DNA of 64,000 nucleotides from NCBI RefSeq assembly GCF_000375585.1, contig NZ_AQWP01000003.1, positions 312,830-376,829 of the forward strand, written 5' to 3'. This stretch comes from Sinorhizobium meliloti 4H41. GTDB taxonomy: Bacteria; Pseudomonadota; Alphaproteobacteria; Rhizobiales; Rhizobiaceae. The position numbers and the translations under genes are program-made. Positions 1 through 9,005 of the stretch are shown piece after piece (the first letter of the stretch is position 1; the number at the start of each line of letters is the position of its first letter). The notes beneath the pieces were generated by a model. The model was not told the origin of the DNA and made no database searches. It saw only the letters and a program-made list of their open reading frames with translations.

Positions 1-35
1 TGTCCGGCGGCTGGGGCGGGTGTGAGGTTGATCCC

Positions 36-2657
36 TCACGCCTCGACCAGCAAGGCGACAGGAAAGTCCCGCAGGATGTCCGCCACGGCAAGAAGAGGCC
101 GAGGCTCGGTGACGCCGCCGGTCAGGAGATTGCACATGGGCTTGAACTGGCAGCCCTCGGGCAAGGCGAGGAAGGCGTTTCGCCACAGTTCCGGACGGAC
201 GGACAGGCGGCCGTCGACCGTCTCGCCGAAGACAAGCCGTGGGACGACTGTGAGCGCAAAGCCATTCCTGCCGCGACGCATGAAAGCGGCCGCGTGACGG
301 GCGCCCGGTCCTTCGACGCGCACCGCGCGATAGTCGCCTCTTCCAAGACAATCCGCGCCGCGCCCTCGGCGATAAATCAGGCCTATCGAGATCAGCGTCT
401 GCTTGCAGTCCTCGAAATCGCCGATCGGCGGCGCTTGCGGCAGCCGGGAAGGTGAGGGGCGCGGTGAAAAGCCGCGGCGGTTGTCGGGATCGACGAGGGA
501 AAGGTCGACGCGTTCGCTGCCCTGATAGATATCGGGAATGCCGGGCGCGGTGAGCTTCACCAGCGTTTGCGAGAGGCTGTTGATCAGGCCGGCATGGATG
601 AACGGTGCGGCCGTTTTCTCGAAATCGCCGAGGAAGGACCGGTTCCGGCGATCCAGGAGATCGCCGAGAAAGGCCTTGATCGCTGCTTCATAGCGCTCGT
701 TCGGATCGTCCCAGCTTGTCCTGAGCTTTGCCTCCCGCAGCGCCTTAACGGCGAAATCGAGCATCCGCTCGTGCAGAAAGATCAGGTCGTCTTCGTCACC
801 GAGCGGCGCTATGGGCCAAGCACCGAGCAGGCTCTGATAGAGGAATTGCTCGACCGAAGCGTCCGGTTCCTCGCCGGCCGGGAGTCGGCCCATGCTTTCC
901 GCATTCATCCCGTGCCAGCGGTCCACCGCTGCGGCCCAGACGTCCGGTGCCTCGCCGATGACGTGGAGCCGGGCGCGCGCATCTTCACCCCGCTTGGTGT
1001 CGTGCGTGGAAGTCGCCGACAGGCCGTGCGGCATCCGGCTTGCGCGATCCTGCATCGTCGCATGAAAGCGGCCGACGCCGCCGGGCGTCCATAAGGGGGA
1101 GGCACCCACCTCGTTCGCCGCGAGATAATCGCCTCTCCGATAGAAGAAGGTATCCTCGACCGCCTTGGCCATGACCGCGCCGCTCAACTGCTGAAAGCGC
1201 GTACGGAATTCAGACCGCACCTTGCCGTCGGCCGAGTCGATCGGCAGCCTGAGTGCGGGAACGATCGCTGCGATCTCGGCGCCGACGGCGGGCGCGCGTG
1301 CCGCTGCCTTCGCTGCGGCTGCGTCGAGGATGCGGCTGTCGCGCGCTCCGGCCCCCCGGTCGCCGACATAGGTCCGATAGACGGGCAGTGCAGCCGTCAG
1401 CTGGGAAATGGCCTCACCGGTCCGCTCGTTCTGGTCCGGATCCTCATCGCCTGTGAAGCGAGCGGCCAGTCCGGTCAGCCGCCGGACTTTCGTATTGAAA
1501 TTGCGGCTCAGGACCTGGAGCTTGCATCCCGTGACCGCCTCTTCGGCCGCCGATCGCCTTTCCTCGCTCGAAAGCCACGAAGAGGGAGTGTCGTCGGAAA
1601 GGAGATCCGCGAGGGCCGATATGAACTCGTAGCCCGTGGTTCCGTCGACCGGCCAGTCGGACGGCAGCGTTTCGTTCTCGCCAAGTATTTTCTCGACGAT
1701 GATATAGGTGCCGTCGCCGGCCTCCCGGCGGAGCCGGTCGAGATAGCCCTTGGGATCGGCCAGGCCGTCGATGTGATCGATCCTGAGCCCATCGATCAGG
1801 CCTTCCCGGACCAGGGCGAGCGCAAGCCGGTGGGTATCCGTGAAGACCGCGTCATCTTCTACGCGCATGCCGATGAGGCCGGCGACCTCGAAAAACCGAC
1901 GGTAGCTGAGCTTGTCCCGGGCCGTCTGCCAGCTCATCAGCCGCCAGGATTGTCTCCGATGCAGCCGGTCGAGTGTGTCTGCGGAGAACCGGGCGAGACA
2001 TTGGTCGAGTTCGGCAGCGAGCGATGGCGTCGCGACGACAGAGGCGATTTCCGCGTGGAACTGTGCGGCGGTTTTCCGTTCGACCGTGCCGGCGGCAGCC
2101 GCGAGCCTTTCGAGCACGGCATTGCCGTTGCGCGGGATCGCCGCATAGCTCGCGGGATTGAGCGGATAGAGAGCCTCGTAATAGCGGAGCGCCAGGCAGC
2201 GGTGCTCGTGGTCGTAAGCAAGGCGCAGATTGCCGGCTGCGACCTCTTCCTCAAACGACCGGCCGAGGAAGGGGAGCGTAAGCGGCTCCCGCCAGTCGAT
2301 GTCGAAATAGTCGGCAAATTCGCTAAGGCGGCCCCATTCGATTGCGCTGTGCCACCAGTCATTCTCGAGATGCGCGGCCATGTGGTTCGGGACGATGTCC
2401 AGAATGAGACCGAGTCCTTCGGCTTTCAGCGCATGGGCGAGCCGCACAAATCCGTCGTAGCCGCCCAGGTCCGGGTCGATCTCGTTGTAGTCGACGATGT
2501 CGTAGCCATGGGTTGACCCTCGGACCGCGGTGAAAACGGGCGAGGCGTAGAGGTGAGATATGCCGAGCCCGACGAGGTGCGGGATCAACTCCACGGCTTT
2601 GGCGAAGTCCATCCCGTTGCGGAATTGGAGACGGTAGGTTGCGTCGGGCAGATGCAT
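36..2657 (-). CDS. treY: Malto-oligosyltrehalose synthase
   Basis: Cytoplasmic enzyme that rearranges the reducing-end alpha-1,4 bond of malto-oligosaccharides into a terminal trehalosyl unit; TreZ then releases trehalose. The protein is a GH13-type barrel: DIVPNH at residues ~88-92, the nucleophile Asp in GLRIDHIDG (~292), the acid/base Glu in VEKILGEN (~320) and STHDTKRGED (~553). Its 873 aa is a little longer than many family members, mainly through insertions in the middle. The ATG at 2657 puts the typical TYRLQ opening close to the N-terminus; an in-frame TTG at 2729 would add 24 aa. Neither start has a strong ribosome binding site. No treZ or treX is in the window; they may lie left of position 36. 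The gene is divergent from the flavin reductase operon. Confidence 0.93.
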   Translation of the reverse strand: MHLPDATYRLQFRNGMDFAKAVELIPHLVGLGISHLYASPVFTAVRGSTHGYDIVDYNEIDPDLGGYDGFVRLAHALKAEGLGLILDIVPNHMAAHLENDWWHSAIEWGRLSEFADYFDIDWREPLTLPFLGRSFEEEVAAGNLRLAYDHEHRCLALRYYEALYPLNPASYAAIPRNGNAVLERLAAAAGTVERKTAAQFHAEIASVVATPSLAAELDQCLARFSADTLDRLHRRQSWRLMSWQTARDKLSYRRFFEVAGLIGMRVEDDAVFTDTHRLALALVREGLIDGLRIDHIDGLADPKGYLDRLRREAGDGTYIIVEKILGENETLPSDWPVDGTTGYEFISALADLLSDDTPSSWLSSEERRSAAEEAVTGCKLQVLSRNFNTKVRRLTGLAARFTGDEDPDQNERTGEAISQLTAALPVYRTYVGDRGAGARDSRILDAAAAKAAARAPAVGAEIAAIVPALRLPIDSADGKVRSEFRTRFQQLSGAVMAKAVEDTFFYRRGDYLAANEVGASPLWTPGGVGRFHATMQDRASRMPHGLSATSTHDTKRGEDARARLHVIGEAPDVWAAAVDRWHGMNAESMGRLPAGEEPDASVEQFLYQSLLGAWPIAPLGDEDDLIFLHERMLDFAVKALREAKLRTSWDDPNERYEAAIKAFLGDLLDRRNRSFLGDFEKTAAPFIHAGLINSLSQTLVKLTAPGIPDIYQGSERVDLSLVDPDNRRGFSPRPSPSRLPQAPPIGDFEDCKQTLISIGLIYRRGRGADCLGRGDYRAVRVEGPGARHAAAFMRRGRNGFALTVVPRLVFGETVDGRLSVRPELWRNAFLALPEGCQFKPMCNLLTGGVTEPRPLLAVADILRDFPVALLVEA

Positions 2658-2837
2658 GGCGGTCTTGCACTTGTCTGGCGGTAACACCGCGGCCGGTGCT
2701 TTGTTCCCCCAGGGAAGCCTCGAAAGCAAAGTCTTCTTGTTCGCGCATCGGGAATAGAACGGCGTTCCTTTAGTCTACTAAGATTATAGATTTTGATGAG
2801 TATCACGAAAGCACGGATCTCACGAGGAGCTAAAGCG

Positions 2838-3395
2838 ATGCCGCAGACACGAGTGGTGGGTATTTCAGGCAATATCACGCGTCCGTCCAGGACACGCGCA
2901 TTCGTGGACCATATCGTCCACCGGCTGGCGGTCGATGCAGGGGCGTCGGCGCAGACCTTCGATATCGAGGACTTCGGGGCGTCGCTGCTCCCCGCGAGAA
3001 GGCTCGACGAACTCGCACCGGAAGCGCGAGATGTCGTTGGCCAGATGCTTGCAGCCGACATTCTGGTGGTGGGGTCGCCGACCTTCAAGGGAAGCTATAC
3101 CGGCCTCTTCAAGCACGTCTTCGACCTGCTCGATCCCTCCTCGCTTCGCGGCAAGCCCGTCATCCTCGCCGCCACCGGGGGCGGGGAACGCCACTCGCTT
3201 ATGGTGGAGCATCAGTTGAGGCCACTGTTCGGCTTCTTCGAGGCGTTGGCGATCCCGACCGCGATCTACGCCTCCGACAAGGACTTTGCCGACGGCTCTC
3301 TCGCCTCCGAGGCGATCCATGACCGCGTCGGCAGGGCGGTCGGCGAGGCAACGCAGGCGCTCGCGCGCGCCGCCAGGGCAAGCCTGGCGGCTTAA
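2838..3395 (+). CDS. NAD(P)H-dependent FMN reductase, MsuE/SsuE type
   Basis: Flavodoxin-like FMN reductase of 185 aa that would supply reduced FMN to the monooxygenase downstream. The N-terminal strand and loop (VVGISGNITRPSRTR) is the phosphate-binding region of this fold, and GSPTFKGSYTG at ~75 is the conserved isoalloxazine loop of MsuE/SsuE proteins. The ATG at 2838 was chosen because an AGGAGC box lies 8 bases before it; an upstream ATG at 2793 has no such box. First gene of a plus-strand run with a two-component flavin monooxygenase and an SsuCAB-like transporter, which points to use of organosulfur compounds. The exact substrate cannot be read from sequence. Confidence 0.88.
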   Translation: MPQTRVVGISGNITRPSRTRAFVDHIVHRLAVDAGASAQTFDIEDFGASLLPARRLDELAPEARDVVGQMLAADILVVGSPTFKGSYTGLFKHVFDLLDPSSLRGKPVILAATGGGERHSLMVEHQLRPLFGFFEALAIPTAIYASDKDFADGSLASEAIHDRVGRAVGEATQALARAARASLAA

Positions 3396-3479
3396 CCGCA
3401 ATTTCAACCCAACCCGGTTTGCGTCGGCAATCGAGGCGAAGTGACGCCGGCCGGCGAAGAAAATCCAACGGAGGCAGCA

Positions 3480-4829
3480 ATGACAAGACAGATCAAGCTT
3501 GGAGCCTTTCTTCCCGGCTGCGGCCAGCATATTGCCGCCTGGAGGCATCCGGGCGCTCCGGCAGATGGTGCAACCAATTTCGAATTCCACAGAAGGCTCG
3601 CCGAGACCGCGGAGCGCGGCCTGTTCGACGCCTATTTTCTCGCCGACAACCTCTCCGTCGGGCTTGGCGGCCGCGAAGGCGGCAATGCGAAGATCGCCGG
3701 TTTCGAGCCTGTCACCCTCTTTGCAGCACTCGCACCGCTGACGACCCATCTGGGCTTCATTGCCACGGCATCGACGACCTATGAGGAGCCCTACACGCTC
3801 GCCCGCAAGTTCGCCTCGCTGGACCTTCTGTCCAACGGGCGGGCAGGCTGGAACGTGGTCACCTCCGCCGGCGACGAGACGGCGCGCAACTTCAACAGAG
3901 AGACGCAGCCGAGCCACGCCGAACGATACGAGCGCGCGCACGAGCACGTCGAGACCGTCAAGGCTCTATGGGACAGCTGGGAAGATGATGCCTTCATCCG
4001 CGACAAGGCGACCGGCCGCTTCTTCGATGCCGGCCGGGTTCACGACATCGACCACAAGGGCAAGCATTTCAGCGTCAAAGGACCGCTGAACGCGCCGCGT
4101 CCCGTCCAAGGACATCCGGTCGTGGTGCAGGCGGGGCAATCCGAGGACGGACGCAGGCTTGCGGCGGCAAGTGCCGAGGTGATTTTCACCGCCCATCAGA
4201 ACCTCGCTTCGGCGCAGGAATTCTACCGCGACATCAAGGCACGCGTGAAGCACGCCGGGCGCAACCCCGACCATGTGCTGATCATGCCGGGGGTGGCTCC
4301 TTTTGTCGGCCGGACCGAAGAGGAGGCGCGCTCCAAATATGAAGAGCTGAATGCGTTGATCGTGCCGGAGGACGGCGTGGCGCTGTTGAATGGCCTGACC
4401 GGCGGCACGCTCGACCTGACGGGATATCCGCTCGATGGGCCCTTGCCCGTCAGCAATCAGACAGAAGGAATGAAAAGCCGGCAGGCGCTGATCCGAAAGA
4501 TCGCGGACGAGCATGGCTTCACCATCCGCCAGCTCTATCAGTGGATCGCGACCGCACGCGGTCACTGCACCGTCGTCGGCAGCGCCGAGCAGGTCGCCGA
4601 TCAGCTCGAGGAGTGGTTCCTGAGCGAAGCGGCCGACGGTTTCAACATCCTGCCGCCATGGCTTCCGGGCGCGCTCGACGATTTCGTCGATCTGGTCGTC
4701 CCCATACTGCAGAGACGCGGCCTGTTCCGCACCGCCTACGAGGGGCGGACGCTGCGGGAAAATCTCGGACTTCCCCGTCCGGCGAACCCGTGGACTTTGG
4801 CGCGCGCGACCGTTCAGGCGGCCGAGTAA
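3480..4829 (+). CDS. FMNH2-dependent monooxygenase, NtaA/SnaA/DszA family
   Basis: Luciferase-like flavin monooxygenase of 449 aa, the usual length for the NtaA/SnaA/SoxA/DszA group, which uses FMNH2 from a separate reductase to oxidise chelators, sulfones or sulfonates. Family traits are the N-terminal LGAFLPGCGQHIAAWRHP, the LDLLSNGRAGWNVVTS block at ~117 and the VVVQAGQSEDGRRLAA block at ~215. The start at ATG 3480 has GGAGG 5 bases upstream. Placed between an FMN reductase and a sulfonate/taurine-type ABC importer, it is probably the oxygenase that releases sulfite or sulfur from an imported compound. Nitrilotriacetate-type chelators remain an alternative because the same family serves both. 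Confidence 0.9.
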   Translation: MTRQIKLGAFLPGCGQHIAAWRHPGAPADGATNFEFHRRLAETAERGLFDAYFLADNLSVGLGGREGGNAKIAGFEPVTLFAALAPLTTHLGFIATASTTYEEPYTLARKFASLDLLSNGRAGWNVVTSAGDETARNFNRETQPSHAERYERAHEHVETVKALWDSWEDDAFIRDKATGRFFDAGRVHDIDHKGKHFSVKGPLNAPRPVQGHPVVVQAGQSEDGRRLAAASAEVIFTAHQNLASAQEFYRDIKARVKHAGRNPDHVLIMPGVAPFVGRTEEEARSKYEELNALIVPEDGVALLNGLTGGTLDLTGYPLDGPLPVSNQTEGMKSRQALIRKIADEHGFTIRQLYQWIATARGHCTVVGSAEQVADQLEEWFLSEAADGFNILPPWLPGALDDFVDLVVPILQRRGLFRTAYEGRTLRENLGLPRPANPWTLARATVQAAE

Positions 4830-4845
4830 GAGGGGAGACACGAAA

Positions 4846-5691
4846 ATGAGCTTGCAGGAACTCGACAGGTCGATCCTCCACGAAGGCGGCAGCGTCAGCG
4901 CAAAAGCGGACGAGTATCTCCGCCGGTCAGGCGCCGCCGCCGGCAGCTGGCTGTCGCGCTACGGACTGCTCATCGCCTTTCTTGCGCTCTGGCAGGCGGC
5001 CAGCACCGCCGGCTGGATCAATCCGGCCGTGTTTCCGTCCGTCGGTGCCATCCTTTCCGCCCTGTGGACGGGAATTTCCGGCGGAGCCTTGCTCGACGAC
5101 ATCGCGATCAGTCTTCAGCGCTCCGGAACCGCCTTCGTCGGGGCGGTGGTCCTGGCCATACCGCTCGGTCTCTTGATGGGGCAGGTGCGTCCGATCGAGA
5201 ACGCGCTCGATCCCGTCCTCCAGCTTTTCCGCCAGACGTCCGCGCTCGCTCTCTATCCGGTTTTCATTCTGCTTCTCGGACTCGGCGAGGCGTCGAAAGT
5301 CTTCGTCATCTTCTGGGCGACGCTCTTCCCGTTGCTTCTGAATACCATCAACGGGGTCAAGGAAGTGGATTCGAAGCTGATCGAGATGGCGCGCGTCTAT
5401 GGCGCGTCGCGTTTCACTGTATTCCGTCGCGTGGTTCTTCCGGGCGCCGTTCCTTCGATCTTCGTCGGCCTGCGCCTGAGTGCGACGACTGCCCTGCTGC
5501 TGCTCATCGCATCCGAGATGATCGGGGCCAATAAGGGCATCGGGTTCCAGGTCATGAACGCCCAGTACAATTTCCAGATTCCCCTGATGTTCGCGGCGAT
5601 CTTCATTCTCGCCGGGCTGGGGCTCGTCTCCAACTACGCGCTGGTCTTTGCGCAGCGCCGCCTCTGCCGCTGGAGCGACGCCTCGAACTAG
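4846..5691 (+). CDS. ABC transporter permease, SsuC/TauC type
   Basis: Inner-membrane permease of 281 aa with about six hydrophobic segments and the BPD_transp_1 EAA region (RVYGASRFTVFRRVVLPGA, ~185-204) that docks the ATPase. It belongs to the nitrate/sulfonate/taurine group. It starts 16 bases after the monooxygenase stop, behind GAGGGGAGA, and forms an importer with the binding protein and ATPase that follow. The stop codon TAG is the first three bases of a dispersed repeat (5689-5738), so the end of this gene and the start of the repeat coincide. Confidence 0.92.
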   Translation: MSLQELDRSILHEGGSVSAKADEYLRRSGAAAGSWLSRYGLLIAFLALWQAASTAGWINPAVFPSVGAILSALWTGISGGALLDDIAISLQRSGTAFVGAVVLAIPLGLLMGQVRPIENALDPVLQLFRQTSALALYPVFILLLGLGEASKVFVIFWATLFPLLLNTINGVKEVDSKLIEMARVYGASRFTVFRRVVLPGAVPSIFVGLRLSATTALLLLIASEMIGANKGIGFQVMNAQYNFQIPLMFAAIFILAGLGLVSNYALVFAQRRLCRWSDASN

Positions 5692-5738
5692 AGCAATTCC
5701 AGAAAAAGTGCGCAGCGGCCTTCCGCTCGGAACTGCGG
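5689..5738 (+). repeat. Dispersed structured element, copy A (partial)
   Basis: Begins with the TAG stop codon of the upstream permease (TAGAGC). It contains an A-rich AAAAAGTG segment, an inner hairpin GCGG-CCTT-CCGC, and an outer pair GCAATTCC / GGAACTGC with one mismatch. The same architecture recurs on the minus strand at 45379-45495 and 53463-53575; this copy lacks the second hairpin of those copies. It lies between two genes of one apparent operon. Confidence 0.75.
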
Positions 5739-5781
5739 CAAAACGACATTCGAAACTTCCAGATCATGGAAAAGGTGACAT

Positions 5782-6774
5782 ATGACGATTTCCATTCGCG
5801 CCCTCGCATTCGGCAGCCTGTTCTCGATCGGGCTTTCCAGCCTTGCAGCAGCAGAAGCTCCGGAACCGGTGACGCTGCGGTTCCTCGCGAGCCAGGGCAG
5901 CCTGTCGCCGCACGAACTCGCCTATGAGCTCGGCTATTTCGACAGCCTCGGCATCAGGCTCGAGAATGTCGGTTATGCGGGAGGCGGGCCCGCATCCCTG
6001 TTCGCGCTTGCCTCCGGCAGCGTCGACATCGGCTCGGCGGCGACCGCAGCCGTCATCAACTCGATCGCCGGCGGAAACGATTTCGTCGCGGCCTTTCCGA
6101 CCAACGGCATCAACGAGCAGGTCAAGAGCATATTCTACGTGCTCGAAGACAGCCCGATCAGGTCCATCGAGGATATCGCAGGTAAGACGATTGCGGTGAA
6201 TACGCTCGGGGCGCATCTCGACTATGCGGTACGCGAGGCGCTGCACACCAAGGGCTTGCCCGAAAACGCAGCAAACCTCGTCGTCGTACCCGGGCCGCAG
6301 CTCGAGCAGACGCTCCGGTCGAACCAGGTCGACATCGCCGCCATGGGATACTGGCAGGCGACCTTCAACGGCCAGATCTTGGATCACGGCGGGGTGCGCG
6401 CGGTCTTCGACGACACGGATGTGCTCGGCGAAATTGCCGGCGGTTTTGCGGTTCTCAGGCGGGATTTCGTCGAAAAGAATCCGGAGGCCGCCAAAAACCT
6501 CGTTGAACAATCCGCGCGCGCCGCCGACTGGTCACGCGAGCATCCGGAAGAAGCGCGCGCCGTGCTCGCCCGTATTCTGACCGAGCGCGGCGAAAACGGC
6601 GATCTCGCGAGGCATTGGACGGGGTTCGGTCTGCGAAAGGGCGCGCAAGCGACCGAGCGCGATCTGGATTTCTGGATCGGCGTTCTCGAGCGCGAGGGCA
6701 GCCTCCCGCAGGGCAAATACAAGGCTTCCGATCTTCTGTTCCGGCCGGACGCGACGTCCGCCGCGGCGAATTGA
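5782..6774 (+). CDS. ABC transporter substrate-binding protein, SsuA/TauA-like
   Basis: Periplasmic binding protein of 330 aa from the NMT1/SsuA group. A signal peptide is visible (hydrophobic stretch then Leu-Ala-Ala-Ala, cleavage near residue 24). The mature protein starts with the usual TLRFLASQGSLSP strand and has the GGGPASLFALASGSVDIG block (~70) and an ADIAGKTIAVN-like hinge block (~140). It lies between the cognate permease and ATPase, so it captures the substrate for this importer, likely a sulfonate or sulfate ester. The ATG at 5782 is the first in frame; the Shine-Dalgarno is weak (AAAAGGTGA). Confidence 0.9.
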   Translation: MTISIRALAFGSLFSIGLSSLAAAEAPEPVTLRFLASQGSLSPHELAYELGYFDSLGIRLENVGYAGGGPASLFALASGSVDIGSAATAAVINSIAGGNDFVAAFPTNGINEQVKSIFYVLEDSPIRSIEDIAGKTIAVNTLGAHLDYAVREALHTKGLPENAANLVVVPGPQLEQTLRSNQVDIAAMGYWQATFNGQILDHGGVRAVFDDTDVLGEIAGGFAVLRRDFVEKNPEAAKNLVEQSARAADWSREHPEEARAVLARILTERGENGDLARHWTGFGLRKGAQATERDLDFWIGVLEREGSLPQGKYKASDLLFRPDATSAAAN

Positions 6775-6784
6775 GGGGGTGAAA

Positions 6785-7657
6785 ATGGCTGAAGTCAGAA
6801 GCCTGCGCAAAGGGGAGGTGGCGTTGCGCGATCTCTCGAAATCTTTCCGGATCAACGGGCGGCGGCTCAGCGTCCTCAGGAACCTCAATCTGGACATCCG
6901 GTCCGGGGAATGCCTTGCGATCGTCGGGGCGAGCGGATCTGGCAAGACGACATTGCTGCGGGTCCTCGCGGGTCTCGAGACGGCCGATGCTGGCCGGGTA
7001 TTGATCGACGGCCGGCCGGTTGCCGGTGTCGGCAAGGAGCGCGCCGTCATTTTCCAGGAGCCGCGGCTACTTCCCTGGCTGACGGTTCTCGGCAATGTGG
7101 CCTTCGGCCTGAAGGTACGAGGCGAGGATTCCGGACGCGCCGAGGAGCTTGCACGTCACTACATTTCGCTTGTCGGCCTTGCCGATTTCCAGGATGCCTA
7201 TCCGAAGCAGCTTTCCGGCGGAATGGCGCAGCGGGTCGGGCTTGCGCGAGCGCTGACGGTAAAGCCCGAAATCCTGCTGCTGGACGAGCCGCTGGGCGCC
7301 CTCGATGCGATGACGAAACTGACGATGCAGCAGGAGCTCGAGCGCATCTGGCGGGAGGAGAACGTAACGATGGTTCTGGTCACGCATGATCTCGAGGAGG
7401 CCATCTATCTGGCGGATCGTGTCCTGATACTGCCGAAGCAACAGGACGGAGCGCCGAGAGCGATCGACATCGACCTGCCCCGGCCGCGCGATCGCAGCGG
7501 CGCACGCTTCGTGCGCTACAGGCAGGAACTGCTTCGGGAATTCCATAACCCCCCGGACAAAACAATAACCGGGGGATTATGGATTTCCGCCCATATTTCA
7601 TTTTTGCATCACCGTTTGACATGGCAGACTGCCCGCTGTCGATTGCGATTGATGTAA
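6785..7657 (+). CDS. ABC transporter ATP-binding protein, SsuB/TauB-like
   Basis: Cytoplasmic ATPase that powers the preceding importer. Walker A is GASGSGKTT (~51), the signature is LSGGMAQR (~145), Walker B is ILLLDEP (~165) and the H-loop is VTHD. The ATG at 6785 is preferred over the GTG at 6779 because the GAGGGGG box is 5 bases before it. It is 290 aa against about 240-260 for SsuB proteins: roughly the last 30 residues, after LLREFHN, show no family similarity and are encoded by what looks like intergenic DNA, including a 10-bp inverted repeat at 7547-7578. A shorter ancestral end, lost by frameshift or stop loss, is possible. Confidence 0.9.
   Translation: MAEVRSLRKGEVALRDLSKSFRINGRRLSVLRNLNLDIRSGECLAIVGASGSGKTTLLRVLAGLETADAGRVLIDGRPVAGVGKERAVIFQEPRLLPWLTVLGNVAFGLKVRGEDSGRAEELARHYISLVGLADFQDAYPKQLSGGMAQRVGLARALTVKPEILLLDEPLGALDAMTKLTMQQELERIWREENVTMVLVTHDLEEAIYLADRVLILPKQQDGAPRAIDIDLPRPRDRSGARFVRYRQELLREFHNPPDKTITGGLWISAHISFLHHRLTWQTARCRLRLM
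7547..7578 (+). repeat. Inverted repeat inside the 3' end of the SsuB-like gene
   Basis: AACCCCCCGG, a 12-base loop, then CCGGGGGATT: ten pairs with one mismatch. It lies inside the last 110 bases of the ATPase reading frame and has no T run after it, so it is not a classical terminator. It may be an attenuating structure before the liv-type operon. Confidence 0.6.
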
Positions 7658-7706
7658 AAGGAAGCGATGCCGGCCGGGAGTAGCGGACGTCGCGGGGGAG
7701 GAAAAT

Positions 7707-8879
7707 ATGACAAGGCTCATTCTGGCCGCGCTCGCGGCTCTGGCAACGAGCGTCGCGGCGCAGGCGGATACGATCAAGGTCGGCGTCGTCGGACCGTTTT
7801 CCGGTCCCTTTGCGCTGCAGGGCAAGAACTTCAAGGCGGGCATCGACGCCTATATGGCGGTGAACGGCGCCAAGGTCGGCGACGACGATATCGAAATCCT
7901 ATACCGCGACGTGCCGCAGGCGGACCCGGCCCAGTCCAAGGCGCTGGCGCAGGAGCTGGTCGTAAAGGAAGGCGTGCAATATCTCGCCGGCTTCTATTTC
8001 ACGCCCGACGCGATGGCCGTCACGCCGCTGCTCGAGCAGGCGAACGTGCCGCTGGTGATCATGAATGCCGCCACGTCGGCGATCGTCACCAAGAGCCCGC
8101 TCGTGGTGCGCACCTCCTTCACGCTCTGGCAGACATCCACGCCGATCGCCAAGGTGGCGAAGGATGCCGGCGTCTCGAAGATCATCTCCGTGGTCAGCGA
8201 TTACGGCCCGGGTGTCGATGCGGAGAACGCATTCAAGGCCGGCTTCGAGGCGGTGGGCGGCGAGATCGTGGAGGCGATCCGCATGCCGCTGTCGACCAAC
8301 GATTTCTCGCCGATCATGCAGCGCATCAAGGATTCCGGTGCCGAAGGCGTCTTCGCCTTCCTGCCGTCCGGCCCGACGACGCTCGGCTTCGTCAAGGCGT
8401 TCAACGAAAACGGCCTCAAGGATGGTGGCATCAAGTTCTTCGCGCCGGGCGACCTCACCCAGGAGTCCGACCTGCCGGCCCTGGGCGACGCCGCGCTCGG
8501 CCTGCAGACGACCTTTCACTATGCCGTTTCGCATGACTCGCCGGAAAACAAGGCCTTCGTCGAGGCGGCCGCCAAGGCGATCGGCAATCCGGCCGAGCTC
8601 TCCTTCCCCGCGGTCGGGGCCTATGACGGCTTGCATGTCATCTACAAGATGATAGAGGCGACGGGTGGCGAGCAGGATGCCCAGAAGGCGGTCGATGCCG
8701 TGAAGGGGCTCTCCTGGACAAGCCCCCGCGGGCCGGTGTCGATCGATCCCGAATCGCGTCATATCACTCAGAACATCTATCTGCGCGAGGTCGCCAAGGC
8801 CGATGACGGAACCTATTACAACAAGGAAATCCAGACCTTCGAGAAACAGGGCGATCCGGGTCTTGCCGCGGTGAAATGA
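7707..8879 (+). CDS. Branched-chain-type ABC substrate-binding protein (LivK-like)
   Basis: Periplasmic ligand-binding protein of 390 aa, type I fold (Peripla_BP_6). A signal peptide ends near ATSVAAQA (~22), followed by the standard IKVGVVGPFSGPFALQGKNF opening of LivK-like proteins. A GGAGG box lies 7 bases before the ATG. It heads a complete five-gene importer (binding protein, two permeases, two ATPases). Proteins of this branch bind amino acids, amides or aromatic acids; the ligand cannot be assigned here. Confidence 0.92.
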   Translation: MTRLILAALAALATSVAAQADTIKVGVVGPFSGPFALQGKNFKAGIDAYMAVNGAKVGDDDIEILYRDVPQADPAQSKALAQELVVKEGVQYLAGFYFTPDAMAVTPLLEQANVPLVIMNAATSAIVTKSPLVVRTSFTLWQTSTPIAKVAKDAGVSKIISVVSDYGPGVDAENAFKAGFEAVGGEIVEAIRMPLSTNDFSPIMQRIKDSGAEGVFAFLPSGPTTLGFVKAFNENGLKDGGIKFFAPGDLTQESDLPALGDAALGLQTTFHYAVSHDSPENKAFVEAAAKAIGNPAELSFPAVGAYDGLHVIYKMIEATGGEQDAQKAVDAVKGLSWTSPRGPVSIDPESRHITQNIYLREVAKADDGTYYNKEIQTFEKQGDPGLAAVK

Positions 8880-9005
8880 TCGGCGGCCATCATCTCGACC
8901 GGTTCATCGGAGCCGCCATATGCGACGGCTGCATTGCTGGTTCGGCGGAAGCCTTCCGGAATGAGGACCGAGGGTGAAGCCTTGCCACACCGTTAGGATG
9001 CGCTC

